A stretch of DNA of 64,000 bases from Salinimicrobium marinum (GTDB taxonomy: Bacteria > Bacteroidota > Bacteroidia > Flavobacteriales > Flavobacteriaceae). The notes under the pieces are model-generated. The model had not been told where the DNA came from. It saw only the letters and a program-made list of their open reading frames with translations, and made no database searches. The translations under genes and the position numbers were made by a program. The stretch covers positions 123,047 through 187,046 of the forward strand of contig NZ_BMXB01000005.1 in assembly GCF_014651535.1 (NCBI RefSeq). Reading direction: 5' to 3'. Shown piece by piece: positions 27,514-36,620 of this stretch; within the stretch, counting starts at the first letter, position 1; each line of letters starts with the position of its first letter.

Positions 27514-28656
27514 TTATTCTTTTTCTTCTGCAAAATCTATAACCTGAAAATAGGCCTTTTTACGCTGCATATCTTCGCCAAACAAAAGCGGATAGTTCTT
27601 ACGGCCTTCTACCGGATAATAATCCAGCCAGGAATATTGATCTGATAAGTTCCAGAAAGTCACGCTCGTCAAAACATCCTTGTAATCCCTAAAAACTCTA
27701 AAGAACATATCGTAGGTTTCCAGTTGTTTTTGTTCCAGCTCGGACGTAAATTCATCCACATCCCCGGGTCTGCGCTCCCGCTGTTCTTTCTCCCAGGGAT
27801 AAAGGGAAACATCCAGTTCGGTGATCTGCACTTCCAGGCCTAAGGAAGAATACATATCCAGAGCCTCACGAAGTTCTTCTTCTGAAGGACCATAAATGGA
27901 CCAGTGCCCCTGAATTCCCACTCCGTCAATTGGCACATCACGATCTACCAGCATCTTTAAAAGCTTGTAGATCCTGTCCCTCTTTTCAGGAATGATCGCA
28001 TTATAATCGTTGTAGTAAAGTTTCGCATCAGGATCGGCTGCATGGGCATATTCGAAGGCTTTTATAATGAAATCCTCTCCTGTAATATCATACCATTCAG
28101 ATTTTCGTAGGAACTGTGTGCTGTCATCAGCAATGGCTTCGTTCACCACATCCCATGCGTAGATGGTGCCTTTATAGCGACCGACTACAGAATCAATGTG
28201 AGTTTTCATCCTGCTTAGTAACTCTTCCTTATTCACTTTCCCGCCATCTTCAGCGTCAAAGATCCAGCCCCCGTGTTGTTGATGCCAAACCAGGGCATGT
28301 CCCCGCATCATGAGATCATTCTCACGGGCAAATTCAGCAATAGCATCGGCTTCTTCCCAGTTAAACCGGTCTTTCTCAGGATGAATAGGCCCCATCTTCA
28401 TCACATTTTCAGGAGTGATGCTGTTGAACTCTTTTAAAAGAAGTTCAGCAGATTCTCCTTTTATAGTATTTGGTGCGACCGCAACTCCCATGGAAAAATA
28501 ATCTGAATAATAATCCTTGAGCCCTTTTTCCTGCTCTTGTTCTTCAGTCGTTAAAGCTGGTTGTTCCGCTTTACCCGATTCATTTTTACAAGCAGTCAAG
28601 AGGGAAAAAGACAGCATCAAAAGAGCCGATTTCTTTAGAATATTTAAATGAGCCAT
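27514..28656 (-). CDS. GH10 endo-1,4-beta-xylanase, lipoprotein
   Basis: A 380-residue GH10 enzyme. The lipobox LLTAC gives a lipidated Cys near residue 23, so it is probably on the outer membrane. Catalytic residues are present: acid/base Glu in WDVVNEAI (about residue 173) and nucleophile in ITELDVSLY (about residue 280). HALVWHQQ and GIQGHW are typical substrate-cleft motifs. It starts 5 bases after uxuA. A second GH10 gene lies at 58292-59452; having one with a lipid anchor and one without suggests different cell locations. Confidence 0.95.
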   Translation of the reverse strand: MAHLNILKKSALLMLSFSLLTACKNESGKAEQPALTTEEQEQEKGLKDYYSDYFSMGVAVAPNTIKGESAELLLKEFNSITPENVMKMGPIHPEKDRFNWEEADAIAEFARENDLMMRGHALVWHQQHGGWIFDAEDGGKVNKEELLSRMKTHIDSVVGRYKGTIYAWDVVNEAIADDSTQFLRKSEWYDITGEDFIIKAFEYAHAADPDAKLYYNDYNAIIPEKRDRIYKLLKMLVDRDVPIDGVGIQGHWSIYGPSEEELREALDMYSSLGLEVQITELDVSLYPWEKEQRERRPGDVDEFTSELEQKQLETYDMFFRVFRDYKDVLTSVTFWNLSDQYSWLDYYPVEGRKNYPLLFGEDMQRKKAYFQVIDFAEEKE

Positions 28657-28661
28657 AAATT

Positions 28662-29831
28662 TTATTTAAAAGTTTCAAGTAACCCCAGTTCAAGTCCGCG
28701 TAATTCTGCCAGACCTTTTAGACGACCAATAAAGGAGTAGCCGGCGTAGTATTTTTTATCTTTTTCCATTGAATGCAAATACCCATGATCTGGTCGCATG
28801 GGAATGGTCTTTTGTTTTTCCTTCTGAAGTTTCAGGATCTTCTTCATAACTTCAGTCATTGGCACATCTCCGGCCAGATGATCTGATTCCATGAACACAC
28901 CGGAAGCTTCTCTCTTCACATTCCGAAGGTGCAAAAAGTGGATCCTGTCACTAAATTTTTCAAAAATCTCCAGCAGATCATTTTTGGGATTTGCGCCCAG
29001 GGAACCGGTGCAATAGCAGAGTCCGTTGGCATTGGCATCAACATTATTGAAAATGTACTCCAGGTCTTTTTGGTTGCTTACCACCCTTGGTAATCCCAAC
29101 ACAGAAAATGGAGGATCATCGGGATGGATTGCCAGTTTTACGCCACTTTCGGCCGCCACAGGAGCCACTTCCTTTAAAAAAGAAACCAGATTCTCCCGGA
29201 GTTTTTCATCAGTGATATGCTGGTAGCTTTTCAACAGATCTTTAATAATTTCAGGAGTGAAATTTTCCTTACTTCCGGGTAAACCGAGAAGAATATTTTT
29301 AAAAAGCTGTTCTTTTTCTTCTGAAGAAAGTTTTTCTCCCAACGCTTTCGCTTCAGCCATTGCAGCTTCGGAATAATCCTGTTCTACATTCTTCCTTTTC
29401 AGCAGGAAAAGGTCAAAAAAAGCAAATTTTACGGGGTCATACCTTAATACAGTAGCACCTTCCTTATTTTCGTAAAAATGATCTGTACGTACCCAATCCA
29501 GGATTGGCATAAAATTATAAGCTACTACTTCAATCCCGCATTTCCCAATATTCTGAAGGCTGATTTTGTAATTTTCAATGTATTGCTCAAAATTTCCAGA
29601 GCGTTTCTTGATATCCTCATGTACTGGAAGACTTTCGATCACGCTCCATTCCATTCCCAGGGCTTCGATCTCTGCTTTCCTCTCTAAAATGGCATTTTGA
29701 GACCAGATTTCTCCAACGGGAATTTCGTGTAAAGCAGTTACGATTCCGGTGATCCCGGCCTGTTTCAATTCTTTAAGCGAGAGTAAGTCGTTAGGGCCAT
29801 ACCAACGCATGGTTTGAGTCATTCTGTACAT
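28662..29831 (-). CDS. uxuA: Mannonate dehydratase
   Basis: A 389-residue UxuA, a metal-dependent TIM barrel that dehydrates D-mannonate to 2-keto-3-deoxygluconate. Visible family features are MRWYGPNDLLSLKEL at the start, HPDDPPFSVLGLPRVV, CTGSLGA and the end MRPDHGYLH. ATG 29831 and the ATG three codons later are both possible starts. It follows the SDR gene by one base and precedes GH10 by 5. It forms the third step of glucuronate breakdown with UxaC and the SDR. Confidence 0.96.
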   Translation of the reverse strand: MYRMTQTMRWYGPNDLLSLKELKQAGITGIVTALHEIPVGEIWSQNAILERKAEIEALGMEWSVIESLPVHEDIKKRSGNFEQYIENYKISLQNIGKCGIEVVAYNFMPILDWVRTDHFYENKEGATVLRYDPVKFAFFDLFLLKRKNVEQDYSEAAMAEAKALGEKLSSEEKEQLFKNILLGLPGSKENFTPEIIKDLLKSYQHITDEKLRENLVSFLKEVAPVAAESGVKLAIHPDDPPFSVLGLPRVVSNQKDLEYIFNNVDANANGLCYCTGSLGANPKNDLLEIFEKFSDRIHFLHLRNVKREASGVFMESDHLAGDVPMTEVMKKILKLQKEKQKTIPMRPDHGYLHSMEKDKKYYAGYSFIGRLKGLAELRGLELGLLETFK

Positions 29832-29832
29832 A

Positions 29833-30576
29833 CTAAAAACCTATTGAGTTTCCACCGTCTACCGGCAAAACAGTTCCGGTGGTGAATTTTGATTCTGAAG
29901 TCGCGAAATAATACACAGCATCGGCAACATCTGAAGGTTCTCCCAGTCTGCCCATTGGCGTTCTTGAAAGCACCTTGTTCTTACGCTCCGGATCGTTATC
30001 CAAAGCTTTGCTGGACATATTGGTCTTGATAAAACCAGGAGCTACCGCGTTCACCCTAATACCGAATTGTGCAAGGTCTACTGCCATGGCGCGGGTCATC
30101 CCGTCTATGGCTGTTTTACTGGCAGAATAAGCGATTACTTTAGGAATTCCATATTGCGCAGCCATTGAGCTGATGTTGATAATGCTTCCGGAATTGTTCT
30201 CCTTCATCACCTTTGCCACTTCCCTACTCACTGCAAAAAGAGCCAGCACATTGGTGTGGAGAATATTCTGAAATTCTTCATTGGTAACCTCCAGAAATTC
30301 CTTTTTCATATTGATTCCCGCATTGTTCACCAAAATATCAATTTTTCCGGCTTCTTTAGCAAGTTTTACAATTGCGTCGGGGATTTCGTCGAGATTGTTC
30401 AGGTCGAGAATGAAGGGTTTTGCATTTGGTCCAAGCTCCTCGCAGGCTTGCAGCGTTTTCTCCTTGTTTCTTCCGTTTACGTAGGTGATGATTCCGTTGT
30501 CACAAAACTTTTTTGCAGTTGCAAATCCTAATCCGGCATTGGCGCCGGTAACTATAGCTGTAAGCTTATTTTCCAT
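29833..30576 (-). CDS. SDR oxidoreductase, probable D-fructuronate reductase (mannonate oxidoreductase)
   Basis: A 247-residue classical short-chain dehydrogenase. The cofactor motif TGANAGLGFATA, the NNAG motif, a catalytic Ser and YSASK are all present, with the usual C-terminal GGNS. No long-chain UxuB-type mannonate dehydrogenase is in the window, while UxaC and UxuA, the steps before and after, are. The SDR lies between GH67 and uxuA, so it probably supplies the fructuronate-to-mannonate step. Sequence alone would allow other sugar or acyl substrates, including KduD-like chemistry. Confidence 0.85.
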   Translation of the reverse strand: MENKLTAIVTGANAGLGFATAKKFCDNGIITYVNGRNKEKTLQACEELGPNAKPFILDLNNLDEIPDAIVKLAKEAGKIDILVNNAGINMKKEFLEVTNEEFQNILHTNVLALFAVSREVAKVMKENNSGSIINISSMAAQYGIPKVIAYSASKTAIDGMTRAMAVDLAQFGIRVNAVAPGFIKTNMSSKALDNDPERKNKVLSRTPMGRLGEPSDVADAVYYFATSESKFTTGTVLPVDGGNSIGF

Positions 30577-30592
30577 AAGTAGTTTATTTTAA

Positions 30593-32761
30593 TTAATGCC
30601 AGGAAGGACTAATGCCGGGAGCATAAGGGAATTCCAGGGATTGATAATATTCTAGGTCATATTCGGGTTCAGGGATAAATTCGGGTAACTCCTTTCCGGA
30701 GAATTGCTGAAAATACAGCAACACGGCATTGCGCCACCATTTGGCCTCTTTCAGCTGAATTTGCAGCAGCATTTGAATTTCCTCAAACCTTTGGTCATCT
30801 ACATATTCCTCTATGTCATTCCAGGTGTTCACCATCTCTTCTACGTCTTCCACACCTTCCTGGTATTTTGCTGCAAGATTATACCATAAAGTTTGCCCGT
30901 TTTCCATTTTATAATCCCACGGCACATGGTGGAACCAAAGCAGGTATTTTTCGGGCGTTGTCTCAATGGAATTGTATTTTTCCCTGATAGGCTCTGCATA
31001 TTGAGAGAGAGCATCGCTCCCTGATTCTGTTCTATCAAATCCGACACCTTCAGAAGTGGCTCGGTGATAGTAAACGGGGTTCCATTCAGGTCTTCCAAGG
31101 TCATCTACCCATGGACCCGGGCCATAATGGTGCCCTGTATCCATAATATGATGTAGTCCAAGAGGCGTCATATAATTTACCACAGCCTCTCTAGATTTGA
31201 TCATTAGATCTTTTACCGGATCTACAAATTCCTGCTCGTTTGAAAAAGTCATTTTCAACCACTCTTTGGCTATAGCTTCTGAATCAAGGTAAGGATCCCA
31301 CGCCAGTCTTCCAAAGCCATACCAGTTCGCCTGCCCGAATGGATGTCCTGTCCAGTTCTTTGCGGTTCCAATATTGGCAACCCCGGCAATTCCCGTTAAT
31401 TTTTTATTGGATAAGGTTCCGTCGACCACTTTGGCCACCGTAGATCCTTCTCCCTGCACATATGTATCTTCATCTAGTGTTTCTTCAAACATTTCCGGCA
31501 GGTATACCAGGTGCGAACTGAAGCCTAAATATTCCTGTGTGATCTGGAATTCCATCATCAACGGAGTATCGGGCATCGCACCAAACATAGGATGAAATGG
31601 CTCCCGCGGCTGAAAATCTATAGGTCCGTTTTTTACCTGTACCAGAACATTGTCGTGAAACTGACCATCAAAAGGCACAAATTCTGAATAGGCTTGTTTT
31701 GCACGGTCTTCGGGATCGTCTTCAGAATAAACGAAGGCGCGCCACATCACAATTCCGCTGTGAGGCGCTACGGCTTCCGCCAGCATATTTGCCCCATCTA
31801 CGTGCGATCTGTCGTAGTTGTTAGGCCCCGGTTGCCCTTCGGAATTTGCTTTGACCAAAAATCCTCCAAAATCGGGAATTTCAGCATAAATTTCATCTGC
31901 TTTATCTTTCCACCATTGTCTCACTTCAGGATCTAAAGGATCTGCCGTTTTCAGGTCCCCCGATTCCATTGGTGAGGAAAAGCGCGCTGTCAAATACACC
32001 TGGAGTCCATAAGGCCTGAAAACTTCGGCCAAAGCTTTTACTTTTTCTATATAGTGGGAAGTCAGCACCAGGGAACTGGCATTAACGTTGGTTAAAACGG
32101 TACCGTTAATTCCAATGGATGCATTTGCACGGGCGTAGTCGATATATTCAGGTTTTATAAGCTCCGGAAGATGATGCCAGTCCCAGATGGAGAAGCCGGC
32201 GTACCCACGCTCCACAGTCCTGTCGAGGTTATCCCAATGGTTTAAAAGCCTCTTCTGAATTTTAGGAGAATCAATGATATCACATTGAGTAATGTTGTTA
32301 TGCAACTGCATTTCTTTAATTAACCTGAAGGTACCATAAAGTACTCCGACATCGGTTTTACCAGTAACCACGGTAATTCTATTATTGTTCAGGCTTAGGC
32401 TTTTGAGCACATAACCTTCAGAATTTATTTCTGAAAGATCACTTTTCAGCATTGCCCGGATTTCTGATGGCAGGTTCTCCTCACTTCCCAGTACTACGGA
32501 ATTTTCTTCAACAGAATTTAACTCTTTTAATGTCTGGCCAACCAGTCCTTCAAAAGCAGTTTTCAACTCTGTCGTTGCCACATCCAGCGTCTCGTCAGAT
32601 CCGAACTTATGAAATCCGCTGATATGATCCAAATAATTTTCCACCACCTTATCATCATCAATTTTATCATATTGCAACCATAAGTCATACCCGTCCTGTG
32701 CAGACATTAGTGCAGAACAACAACACAAAACAAGGACTAGAAAGGATCTTTTGTATATCAT
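30593..32761 (-). CDS. GH67 alpha-glucuronidase
   Basis: A 722-residue GH67 enzyme with signal peptide (MIYKRSFLVLVLCCCSALMSAQ). The catalytic barrel shows WDNLDRTVERGYAG, FLVKANSEGQPGPNNYDR and the C-terminal helical domain with HHVPWDYKM, all typical of GH67. It removes 4-O-methylglucuronic acid from the non-reducing end of aldouronic oligosaccharides, complementing GH115. The start is set at ATG 32761 at the signal peptide; an in-frame ATG at 32788 would add nine residues ahead of it. First gene of the leftward operon, with promoter and operator about 80-105 bases upstream. Confidence 0.96.
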   Translation of the reverse strand: MIYKRSFLVLVLCCCSALMSAQDGYDLWLQYDKIDDDKVVENYLDHISGFHKFGSDETLDVATTELKTAFEGLVGQTLKELNSVEENSVVLGSEENLPSEIRAMLKSDLSEINSEGYVLKSLSLNNNRITVVTGKTDVGVLYGTFRLIKEMQLHNNITQCDIIDSPKIQKRLLNHWDNLDRTVERGYAGFSIWDWHHLPELIKPEYIDYARANASIGINGTVLTNVNASSLVLTSHYIEKVKALAEVFRPYGLQVYLTARFSSPMESGDLKTADPLDPEVRQWWKDKADEIYAEIPDFGGFLVKANSEGQPGPNNYDRSHVDGANMLAEAVAPHSGIVMWRAFVYSEDDPEDRAKQAYSEFVPFDGQFHDNVLVQVKNGPIDFQPREPFHPMFGAMPDTPLMMEFQITQEYLGFSSHLVYLPEMFEETLDEDTYVQGEGSTVAKVVDGTLSNKKLTGIAGVANIGTAKNWTGHPFGQANWYGFGRLAWDPYLDSEAIAKEWLKMTFSNEQEFVDPVKDLMIKSREAVVNYMTPLGLHHIMDTGHHYGPGPWVDDLGRPEWNPVYYHRATSEGVGFDRTESGSDALSQYAEPIREKYNSIETTPEKYLLWFHHVPWDYKMENGQTLWYNLAAKYQEGVEDVEEMVNTWNDIEEYVDDQRFEEIQMLLQIQLKEAKWWRNAVLLYFQQFSGKELPEFIPEPEYDLEYYQSLEFPYAPGISPSWH

Positions 32762-32840
32762 AAACAGATTTATTTTAAATTGAAACAAAGCAGCGCTAAA
32801 ACGGTTGCGAAGCGAAAATTAGGTAAAAAAAGCTTGTGAA

Positions 32841-32848
32841 CAAAATTA
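32841..32848 (-). promoter_or_regulatory. -7 box of the GH67 operon
   Basis: Read leftward this is TAATTTTG, a full match to TAnnTTTG. It ends three bases from the LacI-type operator, which therefore covers the upstream promoter region. Confidence 0.6.
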
Positions 32849-32851
32849 ATT

Positions 32852-32867
32852 ACGCAATCGGTTGCGT
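32852..32867. promoter_or_regulatory. LacI/PurR-type operator shared by two divergent operons
   Basis: ACGCAATCGGTTGCGT, a 16-base near-palindrome with central CG; it differs from the E. coli PurR consensus (ACGCAAACGTTTGCGT) at two inner positions. It lies between divergent -7 boxes, 3 bases from one and 6 from the other, so one bound repressor would block both. The identical 16 bases recur at 53223-53238. A half-site CGGTTGCG is at 32802-32809 in the GH67 leader. The cognate factor is probably the LacI-family regulator at 41030-42064. Confidence 0.82.
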
Positions 32868-32873
32868 TTAATC

Positions 32874-32881
32874 TATTTTTG
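32874..32881 (+). promoter_or_regulatory. -7 box of the GH3-uronate operon
   Basis: TATTTTTG, a full match to TAnnTTTG, 6 bases right of the operator. Transcription would start near 32888, giving a leader of about 70 bases before GH3. Confidence 0.6.
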
Positions 32882-32959
32882 TGCTTTATTTGTTAACACT
32901 ATCTTTAAAATTCGACGTTTAAATTGTCGGAATAATATTCATCAACATCAAAAAGTATT

Positions 32960-35167
32960 ATGAAAGTCTCTTTTCTTAAGCCGATTATAATGATGTTCCT
33001 CGCTGTTGCCCCGCAGTTCCTTTGCGGGCAGGAAACAGCAAGCACAGAAACTTATCCCTTTAATGATCCCAGCCTTTCCATCGATGAAAGAGTAGAGGAT
33101 TTAGTCAATCGATTGACATTGGAAGAAAAGGCGGGGCAAATGATGCATAACAGTCCCGCAGTAGAACGACTGGGAATCCCGGAATATAACTGGTGGAACG
33201 AAGCTTTGCACGGAATAGGAAGATCGGGCGTGGCTACGGTTTTTCCGCAGGCCATTGGAATGGGAGCTACTTTTGATGAAGATTTGATCCTTGAAGTCGC
33301 CAGCAAAATCTCTGATGAAGCACGTGCCACACATAATACTGCTGTAGAACACGGATACCGCCGCCAATACAGCGGACTCACCTTCTGGACTCCGAATATT
33401 AATATTTTTCGTGATCCACGATGGGGACGTGGCCAGGAAACTTACGGAGAAGATCCTTATCTAACCGGCCTTTTAGGAACTGCATTTGTAAAAGGACTTC
33501 AGGGAGATGACCCCAAATATTTAAAAACAGCCGCTGCCGCAAAACATTATGCGGTCCATAGTGGGCCCGAAAAACTTCGCCATGAATTCAATGCCGAAGC
33601 TTCCATGAAAGATATGTGGGAAACCTATTTACCTGCTTTTCAGGCTTTGGTCGAGGCTGACGTAGAAACTATAATGTGTGCCTATAATGCTACCAACGGC
33701 GAACCTTGTTGCGCAAACAAATATTTATTGCAGGACGTTTTACGGGACAAATGGAATTTTCAGGGCCATATTGTGAGTGATTGCTGGGCACTTGTAGATT
33801 TTTATGAAGGTCACAACGTAGTAGAAACGCCCGAGGAAGCAGCAGCACTTGGAATTAAAAGCGGGGTGAACCTCAACTGCGGAAGCGTTTATCCTTCCCT
33901 GGTAGAAGCTGTTAATCAAGGTTTGGTAACGGAAGCTGAAATTGATGAGCAACTGTCGGTCCTGATGAGAACCAAATTCAAATTAGGACTTTTTGATCCT
34001 CCTAAAAATAATCCGTATTCGCAGCTTTCTGCTGCAAATCTAGATACCGAAGAGCACCGGGCTTTAGCCAGAGAAGTAGCGCAGAAGTCTATCGTGATGC
34101 TTAAAAATGATAATGCACTTCCCCTTAAAAATGATCTTTCCAAGTATTTTATTACGGGCCCTAATGCCACCAGTATAGAAGTACTTTTAGGAAATTACCA
34201 CGGAATAAATCCGAACCTGGTAACCATTCTTGAAGGCCTTGCCGGTGCCATTGAACCACAAAGCCAGATGCAATACCGTCAGGGAACCTTATTGGATAGG
34301 CCAAACGCAAATCCGCAGGATTGGGCTTCTCCTAATGCAGAAAACAGTGATGCAACCATTGCCGTTTTAGGAATTTCGGGAGTATTGGAGGGTGAGGAAG
34401 GGGAATCCATTGCTTCTGAAACATTTGGGGATAGGCTGGATTACAATCTTCCGCAAAACCAGATCGATTACCTCAGGAAACTGAGTGAAGCTGCCGGCGA
34501 CAATCCGCTGATCGCAGTCATAACCGGCGGTAGCCCTATGAACCTTCAGGAAGTGCATGAACTTGCCGATGCTGTTTTGCTGGTTTGGTATCCCGGGGAA
34601 GAAGGTGGAAATGCCGTTGCAGATGTCATTTTCGGCAAGGTATCCCCTTCCGGAAGGCTACCGATTACTTTTCCAAAATCCCTGGATGATCTTCCGCCGT
34701 ACGAAGATTATTCTATGGAAGGAAGAACTTATAAATACATGGATGCAGAACCAATGTATCCCTTTGGATATGGGTTGAGCTATACGAATTTTGATTATTC
34801 CGATGTAAGACTTTCAGAAAAAAGGATAAGAAAAGGAAAATCTTTAAACGCCACTATTACAGTTAAAAATTCGGGAAACACAAGATCAGAAGAGGTGGTT
34901 CAGTTATATGTTTCAGATCTTGAAGCTTCCGTAAGAGCTCCAAAATATCAGCTTTTTGGAGTAAAAAGAGTTGCTTTGGAACCGGGTGCTTCCGAAGAGA
35001 TTCAGTTTAAAATTACTCCCGAAATGATGGAACTGGTAAATGATGAAGGAGAAAGAGTACTGGAATCCGGAAATTTCAAAATCTATCTTGGTGGTTCCAG
35101 CCCGGGTAACCGAAGCACCGAACTGGGAATAGCAAAATTAAAAGAAGCTACTTTTACTTTAAGATAG
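32960..35167 (+). CDS. GH3 beta-xylosidase, exported
   Basis: A 735-residue GH3 enzyme with signal peptide ending at about residue 24 (FLCGQ). Domain order is (beta/alpha)8 barrel, alpha/beta sandwich, and C-terminal fibronectin III-like domain. The nucleophile Asp is in IVSDCWALVDF (Asp274). YNWWNEALHGIGRSG and the SDC nucleophile context resemble xylan 1,4-beta-xylosidases more than beta-glucosidases. It would release xylose from xylo-oligosaccharides in the periplasm. First gene of the rightward uronate operon, 24 bases before uxaC. Confidence 0.92.
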   Translation: MKVSFLKPIIMMFLAVAPQFLCGQETASTETYPFNDPSLSIDERVEDLVNRLTLEEKAGQMMHNSPAVERLGIPEYNWWNEALHGIGRSGVATVFPQAIGMGATFDEDLILEVASKISDEARATHNTAVEHGYRRQYSGLTFWTPNINIFRDPRWGRGQETYGEDPYLTGLLGTAFVKGLQGDDPKYLKTAAAAKHYAVHSGPEKLRHEFNAEASMKDMWETYLPAFQALVEADVETIMCAYNATNGEPCCANKYLLQDVLRDKWNFQGHIVSDCWALVDFYEGHNVVETPEEAAALGIKSGVNLNCGSVYPSLVEAVNQGLVTEAEIDEQLSVLMRTKFKLGLFDPPKNNPYSQLSAANLDTEEHRALAREVAQKSIVMLKNDNALPLKNDLSKYFITGPNATSIEVLLGNYHGINPNLVTILEGLAGAIEPQSQMQYRQGTLLDRPNANPQDWASPNAENSDATIAVLGISGVLEGEEGESIASETFGDRLDYNLPQNQIDYLRKLSEAAGDNPLIAVITGGSPMNLQEVHELADAVLLVWYPGEEGGNAVADVIFGKVSPSGRLPITFPKSLDDLPPYEDYSMEGRTYKYMDAEPMYPFGYGLSYTNFDYSDVRLSEKRIRKGKSLNATITVKNSGNTRSEEVVQLYVSDLEASVRAPKYQLFGVKRVALEPGASEEIQFKITPEMMELVNDEGERVLESGNFKIYLGGSSPGNRSTELGIAKLKEATFTLR

Positions 35168-35191
35168 CCTACAGATAATATACCTTATTTA

Positions 35192-36604
35192 ATGAAAAAT
35201 TTTATAGACGAGGATTTCCTACTGGAGACTGAAGCTGCGAAAAGGCTGTATCACGAGTACGCGAAGGATATGCCAATCATTGACTACCACTGTCATTTAC
35301 CGGTGGAAGATATTGCCAATGATCGCAAATTCAAAAATCTCACAGAACTCTGGATTGAGGGAGATCATTATAAATGGCGTGCCATGCGCGCTCTTGGAAT
35401 AGAAGAAAAATACATTACAGGTGACAGTATCGATGAGGAAAAATTCGAAAAGTGGGCAGAAACTATCCCATATACTTTAAGAAACCCCTTGTATCATTGG
35501 ACGCACCTGGAATTGCAGCGTTACTTCGGAATAAATGATATTTTAAGTCCGTCAAACGCAAAAAAGATTTATCAGCAATGTAATTCCATGATCTCAACTC
35601 CGGCATATTCTACCCGGAACCTGTTGAGAAAAATGAACGTCAAGGTAGTTTGTACTACCGATGATCCTGCAGATGACTTACACCATCACCGGAAAATTGC
35701 TGAAGATAATTTTGAAGTGCAAATTTTGCCAACATTCAGGCCGGACAATCTTCTGAATATTGAAAAAACAGGATTTAAAGATTACATAAATGTCATTTCA
35801 GAGAAAACCGGAATTGATATCACAGGACTCAATTCTTTTTTAAAGGCCGTGGAAAACAGGATTGGTCATTTTCACGATCACGGCTGCCGACTCTCGGACC
35901 ACGGACTTGAATGTGCATGCGCTGAAGACTTTACGGATGAAAAATTAAATGAGATCCTGCAGAAGAAGCTTAATAATGAAGAAATTGATCCTTCGGAAGC
36001 AATGATCTACAAATCGGGTTTGATGTTTTACCTCGGGAAGTTTTATGCGGCCAGAAACTGGGCAATGCAATTACACCTGGGGCCTATTAGAGACACAAAT
36101 TCAAGAATGTTAGCAAAAATTGGTGCTAATGCAGGAGTTGACAGCATTGGTGATTTCCAGCAGGCAAAGCCACTGGCGAAATTCCTGGATTCTTTAGACA
36201 AGGAAAATTCACTTCCAAAAACAATCCTCTACAATGTAAACCCTGCAGAAAATGAGATAATGGCAACCATGGCCGGAAATTTCATGGGAGATACTCCAAA
36301 AGGGAAGGTTCAGCATGGATCTGCCTGGTGGTTCCTGGATCAAAAAGAAGGAATTGAAAAACAGTTAAATACCATTTCTAATATGGGCTTGTTGAGCTGT
36401 TTTGTTGGGATGCTCACCGACAGCAGAAGTTTTCTTTCGGTACCCCGGCACGAATATTTTAGAAGGATTTTATGTAATTTGTTCGGCAATGACATCGAGA
36501 AGAAGGAACTCCCGGAAGATTATGAATGGATAGGCAAGATCATTCAGGATATTTGTTATCACAACGCGAAAGAATTTTTTGAATTTCCGGAAAACGTACA
36601 ATAA
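35192..36604 (+). CDS. uxaC: Glucuronate isomerase
   Basis: A 470-residue uronate isomerase of the amidohydrolase superfamily. The metal-binding HxH is in MPIIDYHCHLPVEDI, and RALGIEEKYITG, TTDDPADDLHHH and QLHLGPIRDTN are conserved stretches. It converts D-glucuronate to D-fructuronate, the entry step for the acid released by GH67 and GH115. Cytoplasmic. Followed 16 bases later by kdgK. Confidence 0.97.
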   Translation: MKNFIDEDFLLETEAAKRLYHEYAKDMPIIDYHCHLPVEDIANDRKFKNLTELWIEGDHYKWRAMRALGIEEKYITGDSIDEEKFEKWAETIPYTLRNPLYHWTHLELQRYFGINDILSPSNAKKIYQQCNSMISTPAYSTRNLLRKMNVKVVCTTDDPADDLHHHRKIAEDNFEVQILPTFRPDNLLNIEKTGFKDYINVISEKTGIDITGLNSFLKAVENRIGHFHDHGCRLSDHGLECACAEDFTDEKLNEILQKKLNNEEIDPSEAMIYKSGLMFYLGKFYAARNWAMQLHLGPIRDTNSRMLAKIGANAGVDSIGDFQQAKPLAKFLDSLDKENSLPKTILYNVNPAENEIMATMAGNFMGDTPKGKVQHGSAWWFLDQKEGIEKQLNTISNMGLLSCFVGMLTDSRSFLSVPRHEYFRRILCNLFGNDIEKKELPEDYEWIGKIIQDICYHNAKEFFEFPENVQ

Positions 36605-36620
36605 GAAAAATAAGATTAAA

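Noticed and set aside
26962..27645. Rightward 227-codon frame across the GH115/GH10 junction
   Set aside because: Antisense shadow spanning two well-supported genes, no protein-like motif.
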